Assembly (NCBI RefSeq): GCF_017948405.1
Contig: NZ_CP072844.1
Coordinates: 1,736,001 to 1,800,000, forward strand
Direction of reading: 5' to 3'
Length of the DNA: 64,000 bases
DNA from: Psychrosphaera aestuarii
GTDB lineage: Bacteria; Pseudomonadota; Gammaproteobacteria; Enterobacterales; Alteromonadaceae
In this document: positions 29,728 to 39,137 of the stretch, one piece after another
How the letters are laid out: the number at the start of each line of letters is the position of its first letter
Position numbering within the stretch: position 1 is the stretch's first letter
Notes under the pieces: model-generated
Database searches by the model: none
The model's input: the letters and a program-made list of their open reading frames with translations, nothing else
Told to the model about the DNA's origin: nothing
Program-made: the position numbers and the translations under genes

Positions 29728-29844
29728 AAAAAATCCTATTTAGAACCAAACATTTTATGTTCAAGTTTTGTTATACTTTGCGATTAACAGATTTTAATGT
29801 ATTCGGCGCCAGATCAAAAGGTAACTATTCTTAAACTATAGAAT

Positions 29845-29867
29845 AACCTATGGTGTTTTATTAGGTT
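29845..29867 (+). promoter_or_regulatory. Inverted repeat in the queE leader overlapping the ribosome-binding region
   Basis: AACCTA (29845-29850) can pair with TAGGTT (29862-29867), the latter forming the likely Shine-Dalgarno segment 4 bases before the ATG at 29872. Just upstream a second inverted repeat (TATTCT/AGAATA, about 29825-29845) is visible. Control of queE translation is only inferred. Confidence 0.4.
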
Positions 29868-29871
29868 GGGT

Positions 29872-30546
29872 ATGACAACATATAAAATAAATGAGTTTTT
29901 TGAAACGATCCAAGGTGAAGGCCAATATACTGGCACAGCTGCGATTTTTATTCGACTTCAAGGTTGTCCAGTGGGTTGTTCGTGGTGTGATACAAAACAC
30001 ACTTGGAATGTGGACGGCGATAAGGAAATAACATTAAAGAATGTTATTGAAAAGAATAGTGAAACTGAACAATGGGCAGATGCTAATGCAGAACAACTAC
30101 TCAGTTTTATACAGTCGCAAGGTTATCGCGCCAAACATGTAGTGATCACAGGCGGTGAGCCAGCAATGTACGACCTAGTGCCACTATGTGATTTATTACA
30201 TAAAAATGGTTATTCGACACAGATTGAAACAAGTGGCACTTTTGAACTGAAAGTTCCTGATTTAACTTGGGTTACTGTATCTCCAAAAATTAACATGGCC
30301 GGTGGTTACGAAGTGTTAGCGAATTGTATGGCAAGGGCTAACGAGATTAAGCACCCGATAGCCCGAGAGAAGCATGTCGAGGAGTTGGAACATTTAATTG
30401 CAAAAGCACCAATAGCCGATAACGCACTAATATATCTACAACCGATTAGTCAAAAGGTATCAGCAACTAAGCTAGCAATAGAAACCTGCAAAGATAAAAA
30501 CTGGCGTTTATCAGTGCAGGTTCATAAATACATAGGTATTAGCTAG
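29872..30546 (+). CDS. queE: 7-carboxy-7-deazaguanine synthase QueE (radical SAM)
   Basis: QueE converts 6-carboxytetrahydropterin to 7-carboxy-7-deazaguanine. From the ATG at 29872, the radical SAM cysteines are C32, C36 and C39 (CPVGCSWC), followed by DTKHTW as in E. coli QueE. The product is 224 residues. A TTG six bases upstream is a weaker start. The gene points away from queC, and converges on the end of the trp operon. Confidence 0.94.
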   Translation: MTTYKINEFFETIQGEGQYTGTAAIFIRLQGCPVGCSWCDTKHTWNVDGDKEITLKNVIEKNSETEQWADANAEQLLSFIQSQGYRAKHVVITGGEPAMYDLVPLCDLLHKNGYSTQIETSGTFELKVPDLTWVTVSPKINMAGGYEVLANCMARANEIKHPIAREKHVEELEHLIAKAPIADNALIYLQPISQKVSATKLAIETCKDKNWRLSVQVHKYIGIS

Positions 30547-30555
30547 TTTAGTCTA

Positions 30556-31365
30556 TTAAGCTTTAATTGTTGCGTTCTTCATGCTGCTTACAAAGGCTGC
30601 TAGCGCAGCTAATAGCTCAGTTTGATTGTTAAGATTTTGTTCTATTATCTTAACAATTGCTGAGCCTGAAATGGCACCAGTTGCACCAGACAAAATAGCT
30701 TCATTTACCTGCTCAGGCGATGAAATACCGAAACCTAGCACAGGCGGTGCAGCTTTGTATTCGATTAGCTTATTTATCATGACCTCCGGAGGCATATTTG
30801 CTTTTGTTTCCGCACCGGTAACACCTGCACGACTTAACAAATAAGTATAACCACGAGAGTATGATGCAATTGCGCGTAATGTTTCATCGGTTACGTGCGG
30901 CGGTACAATAAATACAGCTTCAATTCCGGCATTCTTTGCTGCTAACCTAAAAGGTTTACTTTCCCTAACAGGTACATCGGCCACTAAAACAGAGTCAACC
31001 CCGGCCTCAGCGCAACTTTGATAAAAGCTAGATAGGCCTTTCGCCATAACTAAATTACTATAAAGCAACAAGCCGATTGGTGTGTCTGGAAACTCGTCTC
31101 GAACTTTTCTAATAATATCTAAGCAGTCTTGAGTTGTAATTTTATGTTCTAACGCTCGAATGTTGGCTTTTTGAATCGTTGGCCCGTCGGCAATTGGATC
31201 TGAAAATGGCAGACCTAACTCTAGTGCATCTGCGCCAGATAGAATTAATTGACGAATGATTTCATGGCTTCGCTCAAGCGATGGATCACCAACGGTTACA
31301 AAAGGAATAAAAGCTCCTTGTTTTGCGGCTTTTAATTCATTAAAAAGTTTACTATATCGGCTCAT
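30556..31365 (-). CDS. trpA: Tryptophan synthase alpha chain
   Basis: TrpA cleaves indole-3-glycerol phosphate to indole and glyceraldehyde 3-phosphate. The 269-residue TIM barrel has the catalytic Glu in [10 protein letters not shown] near 49-58 and GFGISSP near 211-217. It is the last gene of the trp operon, starting 1 base after the trpB stop. Its end faces queE with a 9-base gap, and I see no clear terminator there. Confidence 0.97.
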   Translation of the reverse strand: MSRYSKLFNELKAAKQGAFIPFVTVGDPSLERSHEIIRQLILSGADALELGLPFSDPIADGPTIQKANIRALEHKITTQDCLDIIRKVRDEFPDTPIGLLLYSNLVMAKGLSSFYQSCAEAGVDSVLVADVPVRESKPFRLAAKNAGIEAVFIVPPHVTDETLRAIASYSRGYTYLLSRAGVTGAETKANMPPEVMINKLIEYKAAPPVLGFGISSPEQVNEAILSGATGAISGSAIVKIIEQNLNNQTELLAALAAFVSSMKNATIKA

Positions 31366-31366
31366 T

Positions 31367-32587
31367 TTAAGCGTCCTTGTTTTGTTCGGCTAATACCGCA
31401 TGAACGTGGGCAAGATCTTTATCGCCGCGCCCTGACAGATTGACCAAAATAACTTGTTCTTTACTAGGATTTTCGTTTGCTAATTTTAGTGCATAGGCAA
31501 GTGCATGAGAGGACTCGACTGCTGGGATAATACCTTCTTTCTTAGCGAGAACTTGAAATGCGTCTAACGCTTCATCATCGTTAATTGCAACATAGTCTGC
31601 TCGTCCAGTTGCTTTTAAATGCGCATGCTGAGGGCCAACGGCAGGGTAGTCTAATCCCGCAGAAATTGAGTAGGACTCCTCAATTTGCCCATCTTTGTCC
31701 TGCATTATGTGGGTATATGCACCGTGAAGTATACCGGTGGAGTCGATACCCTTGTCAATTACTGCCAATGCCGCTCCGTGTAAACCACTGTCTAAACCTT
31801 TACCTCCAGGCTCTACACCGATAAGTTGAACACCGTCTTCTGGAATGAAATCATTAAACATTCCAATAGCGTTAGAGCCGCCTCCAACACATGCCATTAC
31901 GATGTCTGGAAGTTTGCCTTCAGCTTTTAATATTTGCTGCTTGGATTCTTCACCAATCATTTTTTGAAAATCGCGCACTATCGTCGGGAATGGGTGAGGG
32001 CCTGCAGCTGTGCCAAGTAAATAGTGACTTTCTTCATATGTAGAGGCCCAATCACGCATTGCTTCATTAACTGCATCCTTAAGCGTACCTGAACCTGAAT
32101 TAACAGGAATAACTTGTGCTCCCATTAACTTCATTCTGAACACATTGGGTTGTTGACGTTCGATGTCTTTTGCGCCCATGTAAATTCTGGCTTCTAATCC
32201 CAATAACGCACAAGCTAAAGCTGTTGCTACACCATGTTGACCGGCTCCGGTTTCGGCGATGACACGTTTTTTGCCCATTCGCTTGGTTAAAAGCGCCTGG
32301 CCTAATACTTGGTTAGTTTTGTGCGCGCCACCATGCAATAAGTCTTCACGTTTAAGGTATATTTTTGTTTTTGTACCCGCCGTCAAGTTCCTGCATAACG
32401 TAAGTGGTGTAGGGCGACCAGCATAGTCCTTTAGTAGCGCATTAAACTCACTATGGAATGCATCATCGTCCATCGCTTCAATGTAGGCTTGTTCTAATTG
32501 CTCAAGCGCAGGTACAAATAACTCAGGTACGAACATACCACCAAATTCACCGAAATAAGCCGGCAGGGTCTTTTTAATCGAATTCAT
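31367..32587 (-). CDS. trpB: Tryptophan synthase beta chain
   Basis: TrpB joins indole and serine using pyridoxal phosphate. The PLP lysine is Lys90 in [15 protein letters not shown], and the phosphate loop GGGSNAIG lies near 236-243. The length of 406 residues is slightly above E. coli. Its 5' end overlaps trpCF by 14 bases, so expression is coupled. Confidence 0.98.
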   Translation of the reverse strand: MNSIKKTLPAYFGEFGGMFVPELFVPALEQLEQAYIEAMDDDAFHSEFNALLKDYAGRPTPLTLCRNLTAGTKTKIYLKREDLLHGGAHKTNQVLGQALLTKRMGKKRVIAETGAGQHGVATALACALLGLEARIYMGAKDIERQQPNVFRMKLMGAQVIPVNSGSGTLKDAVNEAMRDWASTYEESHYLLGTAAGPHPFPTIVRDFQKMIGEESKQQILKAEGKLPDIVMACVGGGSNAIGMFNDFIPEDGVQLIGVEPGGKGLDSGLHGAALAVIDKGIDSTGILHGAYTHIMQDKDGQIEESYSISAGLDYPAVGPQHAHLKATGRADYVAINDDEALDAFQVLAKKEGIIPAVESSHALAYALKLANENPSKEQVILVNLSGRGDKDLAHVHAVLAEQNKDA

Positions 32588-34076
32588 GTTGTTCCTTTAG
32601 AGACGTTGTACGACTCGTTATTTTAGAAAATACAGTATTTATTTTTGATGTTGATTTTTGTCCAGGTGAATCTTCTAACCCTGAATTAAAATCTAAGCCG
32701 ATAACAGGAAGTGATAGTGCAGAACTAAAGTTCTCTTGATTTAATCCACCCGCTAAAAATATTTTAGGAGATGTAAAATCTTCTTTTAAGGCAGCTAGCA
32801 CTGACCAGTCAAAAGTAATTCCTGTCCCGCCTAATTCACCACTATCACTTTTTGCATCTAAGACAATTCTATCCACATTTGGCCATTTTTCTGGTAAAGC
32901 CTCACCAGCACCGATAGAAATAGCTTTCCAAATTTCTGTACCATGGCCTGACTTTGCCAGAGCATCTTTAATAAGGGTTATGTAGCTATCGTCTTCAGTA
33001 CCGTGCAATTGAATTGCACTTAGTGGTAAATGAGCGACTAATTGCAATAAAAAATCGATCGGTTGGTTTTGTACAACAGCAACAATACTTAAACGGTTTA
33101 ATGGATTGTTCGTTGAGGAATTGGCCGATGTTACAATTTCCTTTGCTTGTTCAAGACTTATCTGTCTTTTACTGCCTTGTGCGAATATAAAACCTGCGTA
33201 ACTAGCTCCCGCGTTTGCAATATCATTAAGTTGTTGTGAATTAGTCAATCCACATACTTTATGTTCACCGAAGGTTAGTTTTTGACACGCACGCTTTATG
33301 TCTTTTTCAGCCATCAACGAGCTACCTACCAAAAAGCCATCCACTAAATGTGACAATTGATTTATTTGTTGATGGTTATAGATGCCTGACTCTGAAATAA
33401 GTAGGGTGTTTTGTTTTTGTGAGGAAGGTGCGTTCAACCTAAACACCTCCTCGAGTAACACCGTTTGTTTCAAATCGGTTGATAAGTCTCTTAAGTTTCG
33501 ATTATTTATACCTATGATGTTAGCTTCGAGTTCAATTGCTCTTAGCATCTCTTCCTCGTTACTAACTTCGGTTAATACATCAAGCCCTAAATCATTCGCG
33601 ACGCTTGAAAGCTCTTTGTATTCGTTATCATTGAGTACAGATAGCATAAGCAACACCGCATCGGCACCGTAAAAACGGGCTAAATAAACTTGATAAATAT
33701 CAACAAAAAAATCTTTACATAATATCGGCTGAGCAAGCAACTCTCGAACTTTGGGTAGCCTTTCAAAGTCACCTTGAAAGTACTTTTCGTCAGTAAGAAC
33801 AGAAACACAACTTGCGTAGTCTTTATATGCCGTACAGATTTCTTCTAAATCAAATCGCTCACGAATTAAACCTTTTGACGGACTGGCTTTCTTTACCTCT
33901 AAAATAAAGCCACGCCCATTCTTTTGTTTGTCATTTTTTATAGCGTCGAAGAAGCTTCGTGTTGAATTTGATAAGCCTGAGATAAAAGTTTCCAACGGTA
34001 ACAATGCTTTTCGGTTTGATACTTCTTCGCGTTTATCAAGAACTATCTTTTCTAATACATTCATTTTGCTATCCAT
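32574..34076 (-). CDS. trpCF: Fused indole-3-glycerol-phosphate synthase / phosphoribosylanthranilate isomerase
   Basis: The 500-residue protein carries TrpC (about 1-265; [12 protein letters not shown] near 60-71 and SESGIYN near 228-234) fused to TrpF (about 270-490; VCGLTN at the start, AIQLHGTE near 357-364). The fusion is the gammaproteobacterial form. Start shares bases with the trpD stop (TAATG). An ATG at codon 5 (MNVLEKI) is the other possible start. Confidence 0.96.
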   Translation of the reverse strand: MDSKMNVLEKIVLDKREEVSNRKALLPLETFISGLSNSTRSFFDAIKNDKQKNGRGFILEVKKASPSKGLIRERFDLEEICTAYKDYASCVSVLTDEKYFQGDFERLPKVRELLAQPILCKDFFVDIYQVYLARFYGADAVLLMLSVLNDNEYKELSSVANDLGLDVLTEVSNEEEMLRAIELEANIIGINNRNLRDLSTDLKQTVLLEEVFRLNAPSSQKQNTLLISESGIYNHQQINQLSHLVDGFLVGSSLMAEKDIKRACQKLTFGEHKVCGLTNSQQLNDIANAGASYAGFIFAQGSKRQISLEQAKEIVTSANSSTNNPLNRLSIVAVVQNQPIDFLLQLVAHLPLSAIQLHGTEDDSYITLIKDALAKSGHGTEIWKAISIGAGEALPEKWPNVDRIVLDAKSDSGELGGTGITFDWSVLAALKEDFTSPKIFLAGGLNQENFSSALSLPVIGLDFNSGLEDSPGQKSTSKINTVFSKITSRTTSLKEQHEFD

Positions 34077-35110
34077 TAACCTTTATTTGCAATGTCGACA
34101 AAATTTGTGAGCGTCGTAAGTGCCTGACCTGAAGCTAACGCGTTCTTAACTTGATTTGCAGCGTCTAAAAGTGAGTCAGCTCTACCAGTAAGTAATAGTA
34201 ACGGTGCCGTATTAATTATTACCGCAGCGTTATGTGCTGGAGAACCTTTACCTGCAAGCACTTGACGAATAATACTTGCGTTATGAGCTGGTTCACCACC
34301 CACCAAATCTTTCACCGTATATCTTATTTGACCGAAGTCCTCTGGCTTAACCGTAAACTCTGATATCTCACCATCGATTAACTGAACGACTTTCGTTTTA
34401 TCATGGACTGCAATTTCATCCATACCAGCACCGTGAACCACCCATGCGCGTTTTTTACCAAGTAACTTCAACGATTCTGCCATAGGGCGACATAGATCTG
34501 GATCGTATACCCCAATAATACAAGTTGTCGCCTTCGCTGGGTTAACTAAAGGACCAAGCGCATTAAAAATAGTGCGAGTTCGTAAAGTTTGACGAACGGG
34601 CATCGCATGCTTAATACCACGATGATAATGAGGCGCCATTAAAAATGTTAAGTTTGATTCAACTAAACATTTTTTTGCCACTTCAGGCGTCATATCAAGG
34701 GGTACACCAAGCTCTGAAAGTACATCAGCAGAACCTGTGCTAGACGAAACCTTTCGATTGCCATGTTTTGCCATTTTTAGGCCCATACTAGCGGCAACAA
34801 TCGCACACAACGTACTTATGTTAATGGTATTGGTACCATCACCACCTGTACCGCAATTGTCTATCGTGTCGAAGTCTAAAGATGGAAAAGGCACCGCATT
34901 ATCGGCTAATGCCATTGCCGCCCCCGCAATCTCCTCGGCTGTTTCACCTCGAACTTTTAAAGCGCTCAGTAAAGCAGCCAACGGAATGTCATCCATTTCG
35001 CCATTTACTACATCGGTAAACAATTTGTATGTTTGTTCTTTTGTTAGAGAGCGATTTGTCATCGCTAAATGAATAAGATCCAATTGTACTGTGTTCATAT
35101 TATTGACCAC
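34076..35110 (-). CDS. trpD: Anthranilate phosphoribosyltransferase
   Basis: TrpD transfers phosphoribose from PRPP to anthranilate. The signature CGTGGDGTNTINIST is at about 86-100, and KHGNRKVSS at about 119-127. As in many bacteria outside the enterics, it is separate from trpG. The longer frame begins at a GTG at 35110 that overlaps trpG by 11 bases; an ATG at 35098 (MNTVQL) just after the trpG stop is equally plausible and would give 340 residues. Confidence 0.96.
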   Translation of the reverse strand: MVNNMNTVQLDLIHLAMTNRSLTKEQTYKLFTDVVNGEMDDIPLAALLSALKVRGETAEEIAGAAMALADNAVPFPSLDFDTIDNCGTGGDGTNTINISTLCAIVAASMGLKMAKHGNRKVSSSTGSADVLSELGVPLDMTPEVAKKCLVESNLTFLMAPHYHRGIKHAMPVRQTLRTRTIFNALGPLVNPAKATTCIIGVYDPDLCRPMAESLKLLGKKRAWVVHGAGMDEIAVHDKTKVVQLIDGEISEFTVKPEDFGQIRYTVKDLVGGEPAHNASIIRQVLAGKGSPAHNAAVIINTAPLLLLTGRADSLLDAANQVKNALASGQALTTLTNFVDIANKG

Positions 35111-35702
35111 TTTCCTTTAATAAATAGTTAATACTTTGCTCTAGTAGTTTCGCTCCGAGCGTTGTCAAAATTGATTCCGGGTGGAACTGAAAACTAAGGA
35201 TCCGATTATTTTCATCAATAAACGCCATTGGCATATTATTGTAATGCCCGATCACCATTAAATTTTCCGGAACAGTCGTTGCTACTAAACTATGATAACG
35301 AGCTACGGTGAGATTTCTTGGTAATCCATCAAAAATAGGGTGCTCCTCACACTGAATCACTGACGATTTTCCGTGTACAGTTTCGCCTGCTAAACCAACT
35401 TTACCACCGAAATACTCCGCAATTGCCTGATGTCCTAAGCAAACACCAAATATTGGAACTACGCCACTTAATGACTTCAGTAAGTCACTCATGCAAGGTG
35501 AGTCTGAAGGAGTGCCGGGGCCAGGAGAGAAAAACAGAATGACCGATTTACCAGTTTTTTGTAATTCAAACACCTTTGACTCTATCGTGTGTTTCGACAC
35601 CGTATTTCTATATACGGTAACTTTATGATTTAGTTTCTCTAATTCATCAACTAAATTGTAGGTAAATGAATCTTGGTTATCGATAAAGACGATGTCAGCC
35701 AT
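35100..35702 (-). CDS. trpG: Anthranilate synthase component II (glutamine amidotransferase)
   Basis: TrpG supplies ammonia from glutamine to TrpE. The class I amidotransferase triad is present: Cys88 in VCLGHQAI, His174 and Glu176 in FQFHPES. The 200-residue protein has its own frame, directly after the trpE stop, without fusion to trpD. A pabA role is possible for such proteins but the position inside the trp operon argues for trpG. Confidence 0.95.
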   Translation of the reverse strand: MADIVFIDNQDSFTYNLVDELEKLNHKVTVYRNTVSKHTIESKVFELQKTGKSVILFFSPGPGTPSDSPCMSDLLKSLSGVVPIFGVCLGHQAIAEYFGGKVGLAGETVHGKSSVIQCEEHPIFDGLPRNLTVARYHSLVATTVPENLMVIGHYNNMPMAFIDENNRILSFQFHPESILTTLGAKLLEQSINYLLKESGQ

Positions 35703-37331
35703 TTACTTTTCTCCTTCGTTAACACTTCGATTTGCATTTAGCACTGCTTTGATAACTGCTCTAGCTTTATTACTAGTCTCATTAACTTCAGACTCAGGAT
35801 CAGAATCAAACACGACACCAGCACCAGCCTGAACAAAAGCTTTACCGTCTTTTACAAATGCACTTCGAATTACGATACAAGTATCCATATCACCACGACC
35901 GTTTAAATAACCGACAGCACCGCCATAGCTACCTCGTCTTGTTTGTTCTACTTTACGGATTAATTCGGCTGCTTTAATTTTTGGCGCGCCTACCAAAGTT
36001 CCCATATTCATACATGCTTGATATGCATGCAATGCATCTAAATCATCTTCTAACTCACCAATGACACGGGAAACTAAATGCATTACATAGGAATATCGGT
36101 CTACTTTTAAGAAGTCTTTTACATATCGTGAACCGGTTTTACTTATTCTAGCAACGTCATTACGTGCTAAGTCGACAAGCATGATATGTTCAGACACTTC
36201 TTTTTTATCATTTCTGAGGTCTAGCTCGATTCGTGAATCCAAATCTTTATCTATTTTACCTTTGTTATCAAAGCCACGAATACGCGTACCAGCGATCGGA
36301 TATACCTCTACATTTTTTGACTCCGCTTCAAACTTTAATGCGGACTCCGGTGATGCACCAAATAGTTCAAAACTAGGATGTTTTAAATAAAACATGTAAG
36401 GACTTGGGTTATCGGCTTTTAGCTGTTTGTAAGCGGACATAGCGTCGGAGCAATCGAGCGTAAAACCGCGTGAAGGTACCACTTGAAAAACGTCACCTTG
36501 AATAATGTTATTTTTTAAATTAGTGACAGTTTCTTTGAAGTTTTTGTCGGAAATATTAGGCACTGCAGAATCAAAATTCACATCAGAATAGGTAGTAGGG
36601 GTTGGTTCTGTGTGTTCAATAGAATTTACGCTATTTTTAAGATCTTCTAATCTACGGCCAATGGCGAAACAAGTTTGATATACACTATCGCCACTAAATA
36701 CATTGCCGATCAAATCCGTCGATTTTTTTTGGTGGTCAATGACCAGCATAGTTTCAGCAAGATAAAACGAATAATCGGGACATGTATTAAAACCATCAGG
36801 AACGCTAGGAAGTGTTTCGAAATTAGCGATCATGTCATAAGCAAAAACACCGCCTAAGAATACTGAAAATACATCTTCTTCATTATGAGAAATGTTTTTT
36901 ATAACAGCGCGTAACACTTCAAAGGCATTTAACTGCTTTAGTCTAGCTCTTTCATCAGTATCTAAACATATACTTTCAAAAGTAAGCTCTAACGTATGTT
37001 CGTTGCGTGTAGCCTGAACTTCTTTACTGTCAATGCTATATATATCGGAATTGAAGATAGAGTAAAGATAGTCTATCACCGCGTTACCATTTTCAGATTT
37101 AGCCGTTGCGATTACTTTGTGTCCAAAACATTCAAAAACAACTGCTGCGTCAATGAGCATTAAACTCTTTAAATTATCTTTACTATCGATTTCGGCTGAT
37201 TCCAATAACAAACTATGCTCGCTGTTGTTTGCTAATTGTTCAAACGCAATGGTCGGTGATGCTACATATTTGCATGGCATAACTAGACTAGTTGCTTCAC
37301 CTGGCTTGGTTTTAATTTGACTAAATAACAT
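35703..37331 (-). CDS. trpE: Anthranilate synthase component I
   Basis: TrpE makes anthranilate from chorismate and ammonia. The LLLES motif at 41-45 is part of the tryptophan feedback site of Trp-sensitive enzymes, so feedback inhibition is expected. The chorismate-binding domain contains PIAGTRIRGFD near 343-353 and the C-terminal GAGVVFDSDPESE near 505-517. The length of 542 residues is slightly above E. coli. It is the first structural gene, preceded by the attenuator. Confidence 0.97.
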   Translation of the reverse strand: MLFSQIKTKPGEATSLVMPCKYVASPTIAFEQLANNSEHSLLLESAEIDSKDNLKSLMLIDAAVVFECFGHKVIATAKSENGNAVIDYLYSIFNSDIYSIDSKEVQATRNEHTLELTFESICLDTDERARLKQLNAFEVLRAVIKNISHNEEDVFSVFLGGVFAYDMIANFETLPSVPDGFNTCPDYSFYLAETMLVIDHQKKSTDLIGNVFSGDSVYQTCFAIGRRLEDLKNSVNSIEHTEPTPTTYSDVNFDSAVPNISDKNFKETVTNLKNNIIQGDVFQVVPSRGFTLDCSDAMSAYKQLKADNPSPYMFYLKHPSFELFGASPESALKFEAESKNVEVYPIAGTRIRGFDNKGKIDKDLDSRIELDLRNDKKEVSEHIMLVDLARNDVARISKTGSRYVKDFLKVDRYSYVMHLVSRVIGELEDDLDALHAYQACMNMGTLVGAPKIKAAELIRKVEQTRRGSYGGAVGYLNGRGDMDTCIVIRSAFVKDGKAFVQAGAGVVFDSDPESEVNETSNKARAVIKAVLNANRSVNEGEK

Positions 37332-37368
37332 CTTTTACTCTTTCTATTAATATTTCCGAAATGCAGGT

Positions 37369-37444
37369 ATAAAAAAACCCGCAATAAGCGGGTTTGTTTT
37401 TTGAAATTAGTATCTTAAAAGTTAGATACAGATCATCCACCCGC
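37369..37444 (-). promoter_or_regulatory. Transcription attenuator of the trp operon
   Basis: Read on the minus strand there are three mutually complementary segments: GCGGGT right after the leader stop (37439-37444), ACCCGC (37388-37393) and GCGGGT (37377-37382). The last two form the terminator, with loop TTATT and a run of seven Ts. The first two form the competing antiterminator. A small hairpin GTATCT/AGATAC (37410-37429) brings the first two together. Ribosome stalling at the leader Trp codons would favour antitermination. Confidence 0.9.
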
Positions 37445-37445
37445 G

Positions 37446-37499
37446 TTAAATAGGAATGCTCCACCAATGCCAGCTACGAGTTGAATGTAAGTTTGTCAT
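37446..37499 (-). CDS. trpL: trp operon leader peptide TrpL
   Basis: A 17-codon reading frame, MTNLHSTRSWHWWSIPI, lies between the trp promoter and the attenuator. Three Trp codons in four (W-H-W-W at 10-13) are the hallmark of trp leader peptides. The stop is 1 base before the first attenuator segment, so a ribosome finishing translation covers that segment and allows termination. The ribosome-binding site is weak (AGAAAGAT). Confidence 0.92.
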   Translation of the reverse strand: MTNLHSTRSWHWWSIPI

Positions 37500-37531
37500 C
37501 TGAATATCTTTCTAATTTGTTTAAGAGCGTA

Positions 37532-37561
37532 TATAAAAACGCGTTTTGTAGCTGGTGTCAA
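37532..37561 (-). promoter_or_regulatory. trp operon promoter
   Basis: A perfect -35 TTGACA (37556-37561) is followed after 17 bases by TTTTAT or after 18 by TTTATA (37532-37538). GCGT/ACGC half-sites flank the -10 region. I see no match to the E. coli TrpR operator. Confidence 0.6.
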
Positions 37562-37612
37562 TGATAATTTTAATCAATAGCGGTAGTTAAGGCAGTATGT
37601 CATAATACCGGG

Positions 37613-38485
37613 ATGAATAGCATGCATAAAAATGAGATCGCGTTAAAGTATGATCTCCATACACACACTACTTGCTCCGATGGGGTGTTAAGTCCAACCG
37701 AGTTAGTATTTAGAGCGGATAATAAACAGGTTGATGTATTAGCGATTACGGACCATGACAGTCTTGCGGCACTAGCAATTGCACAAGAAGAAATTAAATT
37801 AAGAAATTTAAAAGTTAGGCTTGCTTCGGGCGTTGAAATATCAACGAGGTGGCATGGTTTTGAAATCCATGTAGTAGGTCTATGTATTGATACCCAAAAT
37901 AAGACACTTAATGTTTCGTTACAAAAGCAACAACAACAGCGTGAAGGCCGAGCTGAGCGAATCGCACAAAAATTAGAAAAAAAAGGTATTTCGGGAACGT
38001 TAGAACTGGCAAAAAGACATGCCAACAATGGAGTGATAAGCCGCACTCATTTTGCCAAAGCGTTAATGGAATTAGGCGCAGTGAATTCATTTGATCAGGC
38101 TTTTAAGAAATACCTCGGCAAAGGCAAGGGTGCATACGTAACGCCTGAGTGGATGAGTGTATCCGATGCGGTTGAATTAATTCGTGCTGCAGGAGGTATA
38201 TCAGTCATAGCTCATCCAGTTCGTTATGACATGTCTAATAAATGGCTACGAAAACTAGTAGCAGAGTTTGCAAGTGTTGGCGGTGATGCGTTGGAGGTAG
38301 GATTAACTCAAATGAGTCCAGACCAACGAAGATTTATTTCTGACATTGCAAAAGAGCATAGTCTATACAGTTCACTTGGATCTGATTTTCATGCTCCAAC
38401 AAGGTGGACAGAGTTAGGGCGAGGTATTTACTTAAGTGAAAACTGTATACCGGTTTGGCAGCATCCAAGCTGGCGCTTAGCCTAA
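37613..38485 (+). CDS. rnm: RNase AM / PHP-domain 5'-3' exonuclease (YciV, TrpH)
   Basis: The 290-residue PHP-domain phosphoesterase has YDLHTHTTCSDG near 13-24 (His16, His18, Asp23), TDHDSL near 46-51 and SDFHAPT near the end. The family (RNase AM) trims rRNA 5' ends and hydrolyses 3',5'-nucleoside bisphosphates. It is divergent from the trp operon as in E. coli. An ATG at codon 4 (MHKNEIAL) is another possible start, and a -10-like CATAAT at 37601 lies very near the first ATG. Confidence 0.9.
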   Translation: MNSMHKNEIALKYDLHTHTTCSDGVLSPTELVFRADNKQVDVLAITDHDSLAALAIAQEEIKLRNLKVRLASGVEISTRWHGFEIHVVGLCIDTQNKTLNVSLQKQQQQREGRAERIAQKLEKKGISGTLELAKRHANNGVISRTHFAKALMELGAVNSFDQAFKKYLGKGKGAYVTPEWMSVSDAVELIRAAGGISVIAHPVRYDMSNKWLRKLVAEFASVGGDALEVGLTQMSPDQRRFISDIAKEHSLYSSLGSDFHAPTRWTELGRGIYLSENCIPVWQHPSWRLA

Positions 38486-38515
38486 ATAGTAAAATTTAGA
38501 TAACAAGAGAACAAC

Positions 38516-39136
38516 ATGAGCCAATTTTTTCATATACATCCAGATAACCCTCAAGGACGGCTAATTAGTCAAGCTGTCCAAATTATTCGTCAAGGCGGAG
38601 TGATTGTATATCCAACTGATTCTGGGTATGCCATTGCATGTGCGCTGGGCGATAAAAAGGCAATGGATAGAATTGTTCAGATAAGAAAAATAGATAAGAA
38701 TCATAATTTTACCTTGGTGTGTAAAGATTTTGCAGAGATTTCAAATTTTGCTAGGGTGGATAATCAAGCCTTTAGGGCGATACGTGCACACTCTCCTGGT
38801 CCGTACACGTTTATTTTTAAAGGCACTAAAGAAGTTCCAAAACGTGTATTAAATGAGAAACGTAAAACAATCGGGATACGTATTCCAGATAACAAAATAG
38901 CGCTAGCTTTGTTAGAAGAACTCGGTGAACCTCTAATGTCCACTTCGTTACTATTGCCAGGTGAAGATTTTGCAGAGTCTGATCCAGAAGAAATTCGTTT
39001 TAGAATAGAAAAACAAGTCGACCTAATTATTCACGGCGGTTACCTCATTGAAAAGCCAACTTCTATAATTGACTTTTCTGAGGGTGAACCTCAAGTTATT
39101 CGTCACGGTGAAGGTGACGTTAGTTTATTTGAATAA
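38516..39136 (+). CDS. yciO: YciO (TsaC/Sua5-related protein)
   Basis: The 206-residue protein has the YrdC/Sua5 fold: GGVIVYPTDSGYAIAC near 27-42 and KNHNFTLVCKDF near 61-72. These match YciO rather than TsaC. TsaC makes threonylcarbamoyl-AMP, whereas YciO activity in t6A synthesis is weak or debated, so the role is uncertain. It follows rnm by 30 bases, the E. coli order, and scpA begins 1 base after its stop. Confidence 0.9.
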   Translation: MSQFFHIHPDNPQGRLISQAVQIIRQGGVIVYPTDSGYAIACALGDKKAMDRIVQIRKIDKNHNFTLVCKDFAEISNFARVDNQAFRAIRAHSPGPYTFIFKGTKEVPKRVLNEKRKTIGIRIPDNKIALALLEELGEPLMSTSLLLPGEDFAESDPEEIRFRIEKQVDLIIHGGYLIEKPTSIIDFSEGEPQVIRHGEGDVSLFE

Positions 39137-39137
39137 G

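Noticed and set aside
37500..37612. TrpR operator at the trp promoter
   Set aside because: I looked for the CTAGTTAACTAG-type core around the promoter and found none; GCGT/ACGC half-sites are too short to call.
39069..39137. Longer start for scpA inside yciO
   Set aside because: The ATG at 39138 directly follows the yciO stop and gives the usual protein start; the extension is yciO sequence in another frame.
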